Shown piece by piece: positions 53,166 to 63,532 of a stretch of DNA of 64,000 nucleotides; within the stretch, counting starts at the first letter, position 1; each line of letters starts with the position of its first letter. The position numbers and the translations under genes are program-made. The notes under the pieces are model-generated. The model made no database searches. It saw only the letters and a program-made list of their open reading frames with translations, and was not told the DNA's origin. The stretch is from Metellina segmentata (Eukaryota; Arthropoda; Arachnida; Araneae; Tetragnathidae): assembly GCA_947359465.1 (NCBI GenBank), contig OX375883.1:15750088-15814087 (forward strand), read 5' to 3'.

Positions 53166-56100
53166 ATAAACCTAAGAAAGTCAAGAGATCTAACTTGCCA
53201 ACTCTCGATTATGGCAGAAAAATACAAACCAGATGTGATTCTGGTACAGGAGCCATATGTGAAAGAAAATGAAATCATAGGACTACCTGGTTCATGGATA
53301 CACTGGATCTCGAAGAGTAAAAAAGCGGAAATTGTAATAACGAATAGAAATCTGCATCCAGTCATTATTGCGATTACCGATAACACAGTGGTGGCTGAAG
53401 TTGAAAATATTAACGGGCCTCTAATGTTCTTCTCAGCCTACTCATCACCTCAAGAGGACCTTAATGTAACCCTTCATGAACTCAGCGAAAATGTACGGAA
53501 AGGCGGAAATGAATACTTCATAATTGGCGGTGATTTAAATGCTCATAGCATCAACTGGGGGTACGACCATCAAAACTCCAGAGAGTCGATTCTACTGGAG
53601 TTCACACATGAACATAAATTAAAGTCCTCAACGATCCCAAATCACCTCTAACCTTTAACAACAACATGAGTGTGGGCTGGCCGGACATTACTCTGGTGTC
53701 TCACCCAGAGCTAGCGAATCAGTGCGGCTGGGAAGTACTGGATTAGGAAACACTGAGTGACCACACGTATGTCAGAACAGTTATCTCATCGATTAGAAAA
53801 TCCTCAACGTAAACCAGGTACAAAACAGCCTTTGGAGGACATAAAAAATTCGCACTCAGCTTCGAAAAGGATGCAGCTTGAATATATAGAGACATTGCCG
53901 AGTGTTCAGAGCCTGAAACACTTAACAACATAACAGATGACTTGCAAAACTCTACTACCACAGCCTGCAATAAGGCATTTAGGAAAAATAAATCTTCCTA
54001 CAATAATACGATACCTGTTTGGTGGAACCAAATTAGAAAGAGGGAAGTAAATGCCCTTATAGAAGAAGATCTCAAAAGACACAGGGTGAAGAAAAAGCAC
54101 GAGCTAAAAAGATTTATGCACAGAAAAGAACTCAACTCATAAAAGATGTAAATAAAGCCAAAAAGGAAGCTTGGAGAAAATTCTGTACAGATGCTAGAAC
54201 TCCTTACGGTAAACAGTACAAGGCAGTTTTTCGGAAAGGAATAATACCAGAAGAAATTTTCAAAATAACAGGTGAAGGAAACGCTGGATCTGTCAAAGAA
54301 TTCGATTGTAAAATTCTGGAATCGCTTTATCCGTGTAACAACTGCAACAGTCTAATGGTAGAAGAATTTATTAATACGCCAAGGGACCCAAACTTCTCCA
54401 AAGATGAGGTCAATAGAACTATAAACTATCTTCCGAAAGGCAAAGCACCTGGATATGATGGTATAGATAATATGGTGTTGCAAATATTCAATAAAAAATT
54501 TCCAGAACTTCTATATGCTCTCTTCAATAAATGTCTAAATCTTGCAACCTTTATTAAGTCCCTAAAAATCGGAATTATTATTCTTTTTCACAAGGCAGGA
54601 AGAAAACACGATGAAATAAAATCATATCGACCAATTTCCCTTCTGCCAACTCTTGGAAAAGCTTTGGAGAGATTGCTTGTGCAAAGATTAACTTATCATC
54701 AAGTTGAAACAAAGAAAGGCATGCACTCCAATTTGGTTTCAAGGAGGGCTCATCTGTTGACAGTGCTCTAGAAACCTTACTAAACAGAATTAATGAAGAG
54801 AAAAGGAAAAAAACTGCACGTCGCTGTTGTGTCAGTTGATATTGAGGGGGCATTCGACAATCTTAACTAAAATGTCATCAAAAACAGACTAGCGAAATCT
54901 AAATGCCCTTCCAGTATTAAAAATACTCTTGCTAAAGTCCTCGACGATAGAAATGTCATGCTAATGACAAGCGAGGGTCCGGCAATCAAGAAACAAGGAA
55001 AAGGCTGTCCGCAGGGGCCGTGCAGCGGACCAGTGCTGTGGAATATCGTGGCCGATGAAGCATTGGATCTACCATGGCCTGAAGAAGTCCACATGCAAGC
55101 ATTTGCTGACGACTTTGCCTTTGCAATCGCGCTAAAATCAGAGCGCAAATTAGGGGAGCTAGCCACAAATGCACTAGATCTGTTAAAAACCTGGACAGAT
55201 CAGCAAGGTCTGAACGTGTGTCCGAAGAAAAGACTAAATACCTCCTCCTTAGTAATCTCTCGAGAGGACCTTCCATCTACTGGAATAAAAGAAGAATTAA
55301 ACGAACTAGTACACTAAAGTACCTAGGACTTATACTAGACGAGAAGCTAAATTGGGCGGCTCATGTACAAACTATAGGACAAAAAGCCATGTTCCAATTT
55401 CAAATGCAACAAAGAATAGTTGGAACGAGATGGGGAATAGGGTATAAATTTCGAAAGCTGCTGTACAAAACAGTGACTCAAATAATGTTGAGTCATGGTG
55501 AAGTGGTCTAGTATCACAACCCAACTCAACGTACTGTAATAAAGTTAAATGGGATACAAAGAAAATTTCTGATCTCAATAACAGGAAGTTACAGAACAGC
55601 ACCCACTATGGCCCTTCAAGCAATTGCGGGAATTGCACCACTACATCTTTTACTTCAAAAACAAGTGGTATGCGTCAAAATGAGAATAAGTACAAAGCTT
55701 GGAGATGCAAATTATGACAAAGATGACTACGAGGAAAGAGCGATAGGCTGGTCTATACATCCAGCTAAAACCCTTTCGAATGAAAGAATAAATCCAGCAG
55801 GGGGAGTTCTTCATTCCGGTATAAGCTACTATACGTATGACTCCAAAAGGGAGAAAAGAGTGGGAAGTGCATTCTGCTCTATTCAAGAAGGGCGCATAAC
55901 ACAACAATGGTCCACGAGAATGCAGGACAATAATTCCGTTTTCCAGGCGGAGCTTTATGGAATACTTTCAGCCATAAAAGCAGCAGAAGCAAGAGCAGAC
56001 AAAAATGTCAAGATCTGGTCAGACAGTCGAGATAGTCTCCTGGCACTTAAAAACCCCAAGACGCCTAGTCCACTGGCACGAAAAATACAACACTTATTAT

Positions 56101-56895
56101 ACAACAACAAGGAAATTTGCCTAGGATGGATTAAAGCCCATGCGGGTCACGACGGAAACGAAGAAGCAGATAGATTAGCAAAAGAGGCAACGACAATAGA
56201 ATGCGTAGATGAAGGGGTAAAATGGCCCAAGAGCCATTACAGAAAGGAAACCACTAGCTGGCTACTTGATGCTTGGCATAATGAATGGGACGAAGGGGGA
56301 AACAGGCAGGACGGTGCACGATGTGTTACCAAAAGTGTCACTAAAATCATCAAGTTGGACCAGGGAAGAGACACTTTTCTTCACAGGGCACGGCCCATTC
56401 CCATCCTACCCAACGAGGTTTAAGAAAATCAAGTCCGAAAACTGCTCCTGTGGTGAAATTGGCACACCTCTACATTACATCACAGTTTGCCCCCTTACAG
56501 CCTCATGGCATATGAGAACACCTGCCGACCACCTTAAAATTGCATGGCTCAGGAACATTGCACGCAACAAGGGCTCGAGGGTAAAAATTATTAACATGGT
56601 GAGATTCAGTGAAAATTATAAGAACTTGATTATCCTAAGAGACTAAGAAAAACGAACTTTTATCTCACTTTGCATGATGTATATATATATTTTTAATGTA
56701 ACCTAGTATAAATTATTTAATGTATATACTGTATAGATGTAAGGATGTATAAATGTAATGTAATGTGCTCTAACATTCTGGGTAGACATGTCACTTTGGT
56801 GGCATGCTCTACTCATCCAACCACACTTATTTAAACTGGTACAGTGTCTCACGACACTAGGCACGGGAGTGTGTGTTGGTGTTAGTTAGTTAGTT
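53166..56895 (+). mobile_element. RNase-H-bearing LINE of the I/R1 group, 5'-truncated
   Basis: A 14-mer GGTCCATCATTGTA precedes it (53152-53165) and occurs again at 57366-57379 after the nested SINE, consistent with its target duplication. The element starts inside the endonuclease N-terminus (NLRKSRDLTCQLSIMAEKYK) and ends in TTAGTTAG repeats. Confidence 0.75.
53175..56646 (+). pseudogene. LINE ORF2: endonuclease, reverse transcriptase, RNase H
   Basis: The APE-type endonuclease is at 53211-53651 (VILVQEPYV, IIGGDLNAHSINWG with catalytic Asp/Asn). Reverse transcriptase blocks are at 54355-55317: LPKGKAPGYDGID, SYRPISLLPTLGKALERLL, GCPQGPCSGPVLWN and the catalytic FADDFAFAI at ~55105. RNase H is at ~55800-56220 (DSRDSLLAL, WIKAHAGHDGNEEADRLAKEA). 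A C-terminal knuckle follows (CSCGEIGTPLHYITVC, ~56440-56490). Breaks: the endonuclease frame stops at 53651; several frame changes lie at 53.65-54.35, ~54.77, ~55.31 and ~56.4 kb. RNase H after RT places it in the I/LOA/R1-like group, not Jockey or CR1. Confidence 0.85.
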
Positions 56896-57350
56896 GTTGT
56901 TGTTGTTGTTTCTCATGCCTACAATGGCAGACCAAAGGAGTGCCAGGCCCGTCGAAGACGGCAAGAGGCGAGGGGGCTGCGCCTTCCATGTAATTGAGCC
57001 CCATTGGAAAGAAGTCCGACTTTGCTCGACATACATGACACGTCCGTTTTACAGGATGGCCCCTTTCATACATCCATTCATTCACACATATCGTAATTTA
57101 GATCTCAATCAGAGGCCGATAACCCCCTGATCAGGTACCCCCAGAGGTATTGATTTGGTATGGGAACATGGGGGACTTTGTGACCACGACCTATTTAACG
57201 TGCACCAGTCACCATTAGTGAACACGACGGTCTTTAGCCAGGTCGAAGCGCCGATCTCGCAATCATCAGAATTGCAGGCTCCGCCGAGGACAGAACCCAC
57301 AACCCTTCTGATGCGAGCCCGACGCTCTACTGACTGAGCTACCGCGGCTC
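56896..57350 (-). repeat. Second tRNA-derived SINE family, 14-bp target duplication
   Basis: The minus-strand head GAGCCGCGGTAGCTCAGTCA at 57350 has a canonical A-box (GTAGCTCAGTCAGTAGAGCG) and a B-box-like GTGGGTTCTGTCC. The 3' tail is (AAC)n, seen as GTTGTTGTT at 56896-56911. TTAGTTAGTTAGTT flanks it (56882-56895, 57351-57364). It is unrelated in body to the 8205 family except for the GTGCACGTTAAAT word. The short frames here are not genes. Confidence 0.8.
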
Positions 57351-57374
57351 TTAGTTAGTTAGTTAGGTCCATCA

Positions 57375-58436
57375 TTGTAGGATTGTGTATGTCACCCGAT
57401 CGCATCTCAACTGCTCACAGGCCACGGTCGTTTCCCAGAATACCTTCGCCCTATTAAACGACAAACACCTGACTTGTGCCAGTGCGGAGAAGTCGGAGAT
57501 GCCCACCACTATATCATTAACTCCAGACTTTTCGGCCTCCTCAGAAATGGGTGGCATTTCCTGCGAAAAACTCCCGGTGACTATTCCAAACACCATGAGT
57601 GTTTCCGAGCCCTCCTTGGCTTGGGCAAACATGTGACCGAGACGATGAGGCCTCATCCTACGGCTTCAGGGCAATCCTCTCCAAGCAGAACAGGTTTGTA
57701 GGGTAAGTAGTTTTAAATACTAAGGTAGTGAAGCGGAGGACGTTGCCATTGACGAAGGCTTTAGACGGAGGTGATTGGATAAACGGTCTTTGTGAAGTAA
57801 GGGTACTTTGTACCAACTACCACTAGGGGGAATATATCTCCTTGAAAAATAAGATGTCCACTCCGCCCTTTGTCACGTTGAGGTAGAAGTAGAACGTCAC
57901 CCGGACGGAAGAGGGGGTTAGCACCCCGGAAGTCGATTTGACCATTCGTTGGGATATAGGAAGGATTGGACCTGACTTTTATGATGGCCCTGTGCCGGAA
58001 GTGTCTATGACAATGTTGAATCTAAATTCTGTTAGGGTACTGAGTACCATACGCATCTCTGCTACACGGAGATATACACTCAGTCATCCAACACCTGGTG
58101 GCAGTAGTGGGTCAACCGGACGGAAAGGGTGGAAATTCTCTCCTGTTTTCCCATCCTGGTCCGGTTGGATCGTCTGATGGGATGTAGTGAATGATGAACC
58201 GGTTGGTATCTAGAGTTCCGTGATCCAGACAAAAGGATAGGGTCTGATCCACTCTTCAGCAAAAGGGGCCGTCCGCATTCCAATTCAAGTAATGGCAGTA
58301 TGTTTACGCATTTCAAACGGTTACTGCTCTGTGCGTTTACTCGTGGCGACTTTCGGGACCTCCTGCCATGGTTGTCACTGCTGCTAAGCGAAAAGGCGGG
58401 TTGCCCCGCCAGCTGGAACATGCGATGTGGTTGGTA
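57375..58436 (+). pseudogene. LINE C-terminal end and 3' region
   Basis: The frame at 57394-57705 has HPIASQLLTGHGRFPEYLRP, PDLCQCGEVGDAHHYIINSR and FLRKTPGDYSKHHECFRALL. This is a post-RNase-H zinc knuckle tail of an I/R1-type LINE, clearer than the 48.5 kb relative. The following ~700 bp is GC-richer non-coding DNA, probably its 3' UTR. The mariner at 58437 interrupts it, and similar-composition DNA resumes at 59349. Confidence 0.6.
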
Positions 58437-59346
58437 TAGGAGGGCTGTCTAAAGAGTACCCAACCTTGAATTTTCAAGCTCACAGTAGTGACGCTAAGGC
58501 GGTGCCCACTGTGCACAGTGAAAGGAGACAGCTTAATGAGCATGCTTGAATTTTTTCCCCCTGCGTTCCAGTGTGCCAGTCGTTGCCTGCTGATCGACGA
58601 ATGAGGTGCAGTTATTAGTGTTCGTTGGATTTTGATTTCTCTCAAGATGACTGAAAGAGTTGAGAACAGATACTGAATCAAAGTTTGCCAAAAGCTCGGT
58701 GATTCTCAGAGCGAAACAATTTCTAAGATTCATCAGGTGTTTGGAGGCGATGCTATGAGGCTCCCAGGTCCCCAAGGCCGAAAAAAACGCGAAAGGTAAG
58801 AAGCAAAATCGAGGTGATGCTAACTGTGTTCTTTGATATCCGTGGAATTTTGCATCACGAAAACGCACCGGAAGGACAAACAGTGACTAAAGAGTACTAT
58901 CAAGAAGTTTTCCGCCGACTCCGTGAAGTAGTTCGACGCAAAAGACGTGACCTCTGGACGGCGAAAAACTGGCAGTTCCGTCATGACAATACTCCATCTC
59001 ATTCATAGCACCTGATTCAGACTTTCTTGGCGAAACATGGAATTCCAGTCGTTCGCCAACCTTCCTATTCTCCAGACATGGCTCCTTGTGACTTCCGGTT
59101 GTTTCCGAAATTGAAGACGCCATTGAAAGGATCCCGTTTTGAGATTAGGGTAGAGATAATGCAGAACGCGACGGCGGAGTTGAATACTATTCCAAAAGAA
59201 GGCTTCCAGAAGTGTTTTCAGCAGTGGAAGGAACGGTGGACAAGTTTGTGGAGGCGCAAAGAAAGAGGATTAGTGTCCCAATCCCGTCATGTAGGAAATA
59301 TATTTTTCCCGGCCAAAGGTCTTATACTTTTTAGACAGACCTCGTA
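58437..59346 (+). mobile_element. mariner-like element, internal deletion, 910 bp
   Basis: The left TIR TAGGAGGGCTGTCTAAAGAG and the right TIR, complement TACGAGGTCTGTCTAAAAAG, are both flanked by TA (58435-58436, 59347-59348). Shorter than the ~1.3 kb expected, because the middle of the transposase gene is deleted. Confidence 0.88.
58645..59280 (+). pseudogene. mariner transposase, deleted and broken
   Basis: The N-terminus MTERVEQRY is followed by a stop, then KVCQKLGDSQSETISKIHQVFGGDAM. The sequence then jumps to VMLTVFFDIRGILHHENAPE, QFRHDNTPSHS (stop at 59006) and QPSYSPDMAPCDFRLFPKLK. The residues give a DD34D triad, as in mariner. About 130 codons between the DNA-binding region and the first catalytic Asp are missing. 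Non-functional. Confidence 0.85.
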
Positions 59347-59348
59347 TA

Positions 59349-60000
59349 ATCCGCTTGGACTACCCGTAACTCCTTGATCAGTCAGTCTCACATAAGAGCT
59401 ATGCCTAAATGTGGGGAGGTGTCCACGGCAGCATCTTTGGGTCGACCACGTCCATGTACCCTGCTCAAACAATGTTGGCGACGGGGCTTTCGAGCGGCGT
59501 GTCTTATGGCCCTTTCTTCTTCTATTTACTATTCGAGGACCTCCCTATCCATACGGGTAATCCCTCATGCCCATTATTGGGGCGGTGCAGATGGGAGTGC
59601 TGCCTTCCAATTATTAGTACAAGTAGTAGGTTTCTGTCCGTCGGTGTGGTTGCCTAGCGGACGGATTAGAACTAGTAGACCTACCCCCTCCTCCCCTCTA
59701 GAGACTCTAAATCATTTGATGAGTTGGGAAGGTGTGGGACGAAGAAGACCTGCGAGGGGTGGACGAAAAACTGTTATTTTGCAAGGAATGGTTGTTATTT
59801 TGGGGGTTCGCAGTGGCTGGCAATGTCGTACACTCGGAGCAGAGCAGACTGGGATTGTTGTTGGGAGGAGCTTCAAGAAGTGTGAGAGACATGTCGACCA
59901 GTAGTCACTTGACTCTGCTCTTTGAAAAATCGACTTAGTTGGGCGATTTGGTATCTGATCACCTGGGTTGGCGATGGAACATCGCATGACAGGGTAGTCG
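59349..60000. other. GC-richer non-coding segment, probably LINE 3' region
   Basis: Contiguous with 57.7-58.4 kb if the mariner is removed. A 176-codon frame (59374-59904) exists but has no motif, overlaps open frames on both strands and reads like GC-rich non-coding DNA. Confidence 0.35.
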
Positions 60001-60004
60001 TCAG

Positions 60005-60190
60005 ATGTCCACACGTTGGCGTGATGTCGAAGTTTAGAGAGTGGGTTGCCAGCTCAGGTGTTATCTCGTTATCCGATCATGGTTCGAAACGACATAGTGT
60101 TATCCTCATATCTCATCCTTAGATTGATCCCGGACCGTCGCCAATTACCAGTTGTGTTGCGCCATTGCGACGTTCATTAAAATACCTCTC
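60005..60190 (+). repeat. SINE fragment
   Basis: Headless plus-strand SINE (GAGAGTGGGTTGCCAGCTCAG, CCCGGACCGTCGCCAATTACC). Confidence 0.6.
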
Positions 60191-60319
60191 TACCTACAGG
60201 TAAGGCCTGTGTATTAGCATTTCTACATTGTGTATGGTAAAAATTGGTAAAATCGCCAAAGTCTTACGCTATTAGATGATCATATAAGGGGCCAGTCAGA
60301 TCATGAATGAATAGTAGGT

Positions 60320-60575
60320 AATTAATTGACGTCACACTACAGAAACAGAGCAATTGGAAACGGTCCGGGATCAACCCAAGAAGGTAAAGATCCGAGAACA
60401 AAAACTTTTCATTTTGAACCATGGTCAGAAGGACGAGATAACACCTGAACTGCCATCCCACTCTCCAAGCTTCTACACAACCCCAAATTGAGGATATTTT
60501 CAGTCAAGACAGATTTAATGTGCACCAGCCTCCTTATATATGACGGTCATTGGCTGGACCGAGTTTCGAACTCGC
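60320..60575 (-). repeat. SINE subfamily copy
   Basis: Reverse-oriented body and tail, with a head ending GGCTGGACCGAGTTTCGAAC (B-box complement degraded). Closest to the GTGCACCAGCC subfamily at 45.9 kb. Confidence 0.6.
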
Positions 60576-60796
60576 AAGATGAATCAATGGATGGAATCTT
60601 CTCTCGTCCGATGGACGAATAATATGATGAATGTTTGGTTAGATCAGGCAGATGAAGTTAGTCAAAGGGTCACGAGACTACTAGTTTTGGTCACATCATC
60701 CCATGCGCTTAAAGAGGCTCTCACTGCGCTTTTATATTTACTTTATGGCTTTACCAGTGAGAATCCGCCTTGATTATTCATTATTAACAAACAGAC

Positions 60797-61193
60797 CTGG
60801 GTCCAGGAACGGGAACTTGACGTGGTACCCCGTGGCCAAGATGACGGCGTCGAGCTCGGTGACTTTTCCTCCGTCTCCCGCGAAGACGATCCCGGACTCC
60901 TCGAACCGTTCGACGTCGCCCCTGACGAGCACGCGCCCGCTGAGCACGCAGTTGGGTAGGGCGTCGTTCATGGTGGGGTGGGCGCTGAGCACGCGATGCT
61001 TGGGGCGCAGGTTGTAGGCGGCGTGGTCGAACTTCTCGTTCAGCTTGCCCTCGAGGGAGCTGCATACCGCGTCGTAGGACAGGAATTTGGAGAGGAACAC
61101 GTTCTTGCGGCTGGAGAAACTGATGTCGAAGGGTTTGCCGTTCGGGCCCACGCGTCCGAAGATCCAGGAGCCCCGTCGGGTGCTCAGGTAGAC
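60797..61193 (-). CDS. FMO internal exon
   Basis: A 397-bp exon with acceptor CTTCTCTTCCAG ending at 61194 and a GT donor at 60796-60795. The frame encodes VYLSTRRGSWIFGRVGPNGK, FDHAAYNLRPKHRVLSAHPT, MNDALPNCVLSGRVLVRGDV and ILATGYHVKFPFLDP. ATGY is the conserved FMO signature (FATGY in vertebrates), close to the second nucleotide-binding half. The exon ends with one base of a Gly codon, which the acceptor at 40702 completes exactly. The FAD-binding GxGxxG motif and the FMO fingerprint must be in exons right of the window. About 340 residues are accounted for by the two exons (before the insertion), leaving ~190 for the missing 5' exons, which fits a ~530-residue FMO. Confidence 0.93.
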
Positions 61194-61299
61194 CTGGAAG
61201 AGAAGAGAGTTGAACCACAAAGAAGATCACCCGCATAGTCCCGCCTTCGACACTGCATGACTTCTAACCAATTCTGGTTTTCTTGACCCATAGAATCTT

Positions 61300-62775
61300 T
61301 TCAATGGGATCTGCTCGAAGGAGAGAATGGAATCCTTCCAAAGAATTCCATTCTAATAAAAGAGCGTGTGAAATCATTACAAATAATTCCATTCTTAGAA
61401 TAGTGTGCCAATAGAATCTTTCCAAAGCGTTCTGCTCGAAGGAGTGTATGGAATCCTCCCGAAGAATTCCATTCTAAGAATAGAGCGAGTAGAATCCTTC
61501 CAAAGAATTCCATTCATAGAATAGTGTGCCAATAGAATATTTCCAAAGCATTCTGCTCGAAGGAGAGAATGGAATCCTTCCAAAGAATTCCATTCTAATA
61601 AAAGAGCGTGTGAAATCATTACAAATAATTCCATTCTTAGAATAGTGTGCCAATAGAATCTTTCCAAAGGGTTCTGTTCGAAGGAGTGTATGGAATCCTT
61701 CCGAAGAATTCCATTCTAAGAATAGAGCGAGTAGAATCCTTCCAAAGAATTCCATTCATAGAATAGTGTGCCAATAGAATATTTCCAAACCGTTCTGCTC
61801 GAAGGAGAGAATGGAATCCTTCCAAAGAATTCCATTCTAATAAAAGAGCGTGTGAAATCAATACAAATAATTCCATTCTTAGAAGAGTGTGCCAATAGAA
61901 TCTTTCCAAAGGGTTCTGCTCGAAGGAGTGTATGGAATCCTTCCGAAGAATTCCATTCTAAGAATAGAGCGAGTAGAATCCTTCCAAAGAATTCCATTCA
62001 TAGAATAGTGTGCCAATAGAATAAATCCAAAGCGTTCTGCTCGAAGGAGAGAATGGAATCCTTCCAAAGAATTCCATTCTAATAAAAGAGCGTGTGAAAT
62101 CATTACAAATAATTCCATTCTTATAATAGTGTGCCAATAGAATCTTTCCAAAGCGTTCTGCTCGAAGGAGTGTATGGAATCCTTCCGAAGAATTCCATTC
62201 TAAGAATAGAGCGAGTAGAATCCTTCCAAAGAATTCCATTCATAGAATAGTGTGCCAATAGAATATTTCCAAATCGTTCTGCTCGAAGGAGAGAATGGAA
62301 TCCTTCCAAAGAATTCCATTCTAATAAAAGAGCGTGTGAAATCAATACAAATAATTCCATTCTTATAATAGTGTGCCAATAGAATCTTTCCAAAGGGTTC
62401 TGCTCGAAGGAGTGTATGGAATCCTTCCGAAGAATTCCATTCATAGAATAGTGTGCCAATAGAATATTTCCAAAGCGTTCTGCTCAAAGGAGAGAATGGA
62501 ATCCTTCCAAAGAATTCCATTCTAATAAAAGAGCGTGTGAAATCATTACAAATAATTCCATTCTTAGAATAGTGTGCCAATAGAATCTTTCCAAAGCGTT
62601 CTGCTCGAAGGAGTGTATGGAATCCTTCCGAAGAATTCCATTCTAAGAATAGAGCGAGTAGAATCCTTCCAAAGAATTCCATTCATAGAATAGTGTGCCA
62701 ATAGAATATTTCCAAAGCGTTCTGCTCGAAGGAGAGAATGGAATCCTTCCAAAGAATTCCAGTTCATTCTATAAT
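61300..62775. repeat. 242-bp satellite array
   Basis: The word CTGCTC(G/A)A(A/G)GGAGAGAATGG starts at 61311, 61553, 61795, 62037, 62279, 62480 and 62722. The period is 242 bp, except for one 201-bp unit with a 41-bp deletion. Each unit has four related sub-blocks with AATTCCATTC cores. Units are nearly identical. Overlapping 90-160 codon frames on the minus strand follow the period (242 is not a multiple of 3, so frames rotate) and are not genes. Confidence 0.95.
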
Positions 62776-63530
62776 AAAACAACCTATACAGTATTTTCAT
62801 AGAATTTCGTTATAAGAAAAGAGCTAATAGTATCTTTCCAAAGAATTGCAATCTAAACAAAATCGGATAGAATCCTTCCAAAGAATTTGCATTCTAAAAA
62901 AGCGCAACATCTCCATTTTGGGACCTTACTCTTCGAGTATTTTGGTATTCGGATATAACGAGAAAGAATCAAGTTCAACAAACACGTTTTTTAGTATCGA
63001 GTTCACGAGTACATTGGTATTTGTATAGATTGGATGAATACTATTCTATTCCAGTACAACGAGAAAGAATGGAGTACACTGAACACTTAAGTATCGAGCA
63101 CACGTGGGTTCTGGTATTTGTATACTTTGAATGAGTACTATTGTATTTGGATACAAAGAAAAATAATCGCGTACAACGAATACTCTTTTTTTTTGTTTAG
63201 ACTACACTACTTTGATACTTGTATAATTTGGATTAATACTATTGCTTGAATACAATGAAAAATAAAACACGCCTTTAGTCACGTTGCTTTTTGTAACGTG
63301 AGTAGGCGCGCCGGTCTTTTCGACCGAACAGAATTTTATGTCACTTAAGAACTGTTTCTGGAATAACCAAACACTTTTATGGACACTTATCAATAAAAAG
63401 TTATTTTTTAAATATAACTCTCGATTGCAGTCAAGTGGGAAATTCTAATTGATCAAAAAGCTGCAAAGCTTCTGTAACAGTCGAAGACCTTTCATTTTGA
63501 AGCGCAATCAACAGCCAGCCCATGCTCTAG
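62776..63530. other. Satellite edge and AT-rich intron
   Basis: 62800-62900 is degenerate satellite. 62930-63260 has three diverged ~110-bp repeats (words GGATATAACGAGAAAGAATC, CAGTACAACGAGAAAGAATG, GGATACAAAGAAAAATAATC). Nothing coding. Confidence 0.45.
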
Positions 63531-63532
63531 TA

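Noticed and set aside
57285..57350. Functional tRNA gene on the minus strand
   Set aside because: Good A-box, but the acceptor stem is unpaired and the B-box has changed. It is the head of a SINE with target duplication.
59374..59904. 176-codon open frame on the plus strand
   Set aside because: No recognisable domain, open frames on both strands in the same place, and position in GC-richer probable LINE 3' DNA. Likely chance.
60784..61236. 150-codon Arg/Pro-rich frame overlapping the FMO exon, minus strand, other frame
   Set aside because: It is the out-of-frame reading of a GC-rich exon whose true frame gives clear FMO sequence with matching splice sites.
61301..62800. Many 78-160 codon frames on the minus strand
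   Set aside because: By-product of the 242-bp satellite. The sequence is open in more than one minus frame because stop codons are scarce in the unit.
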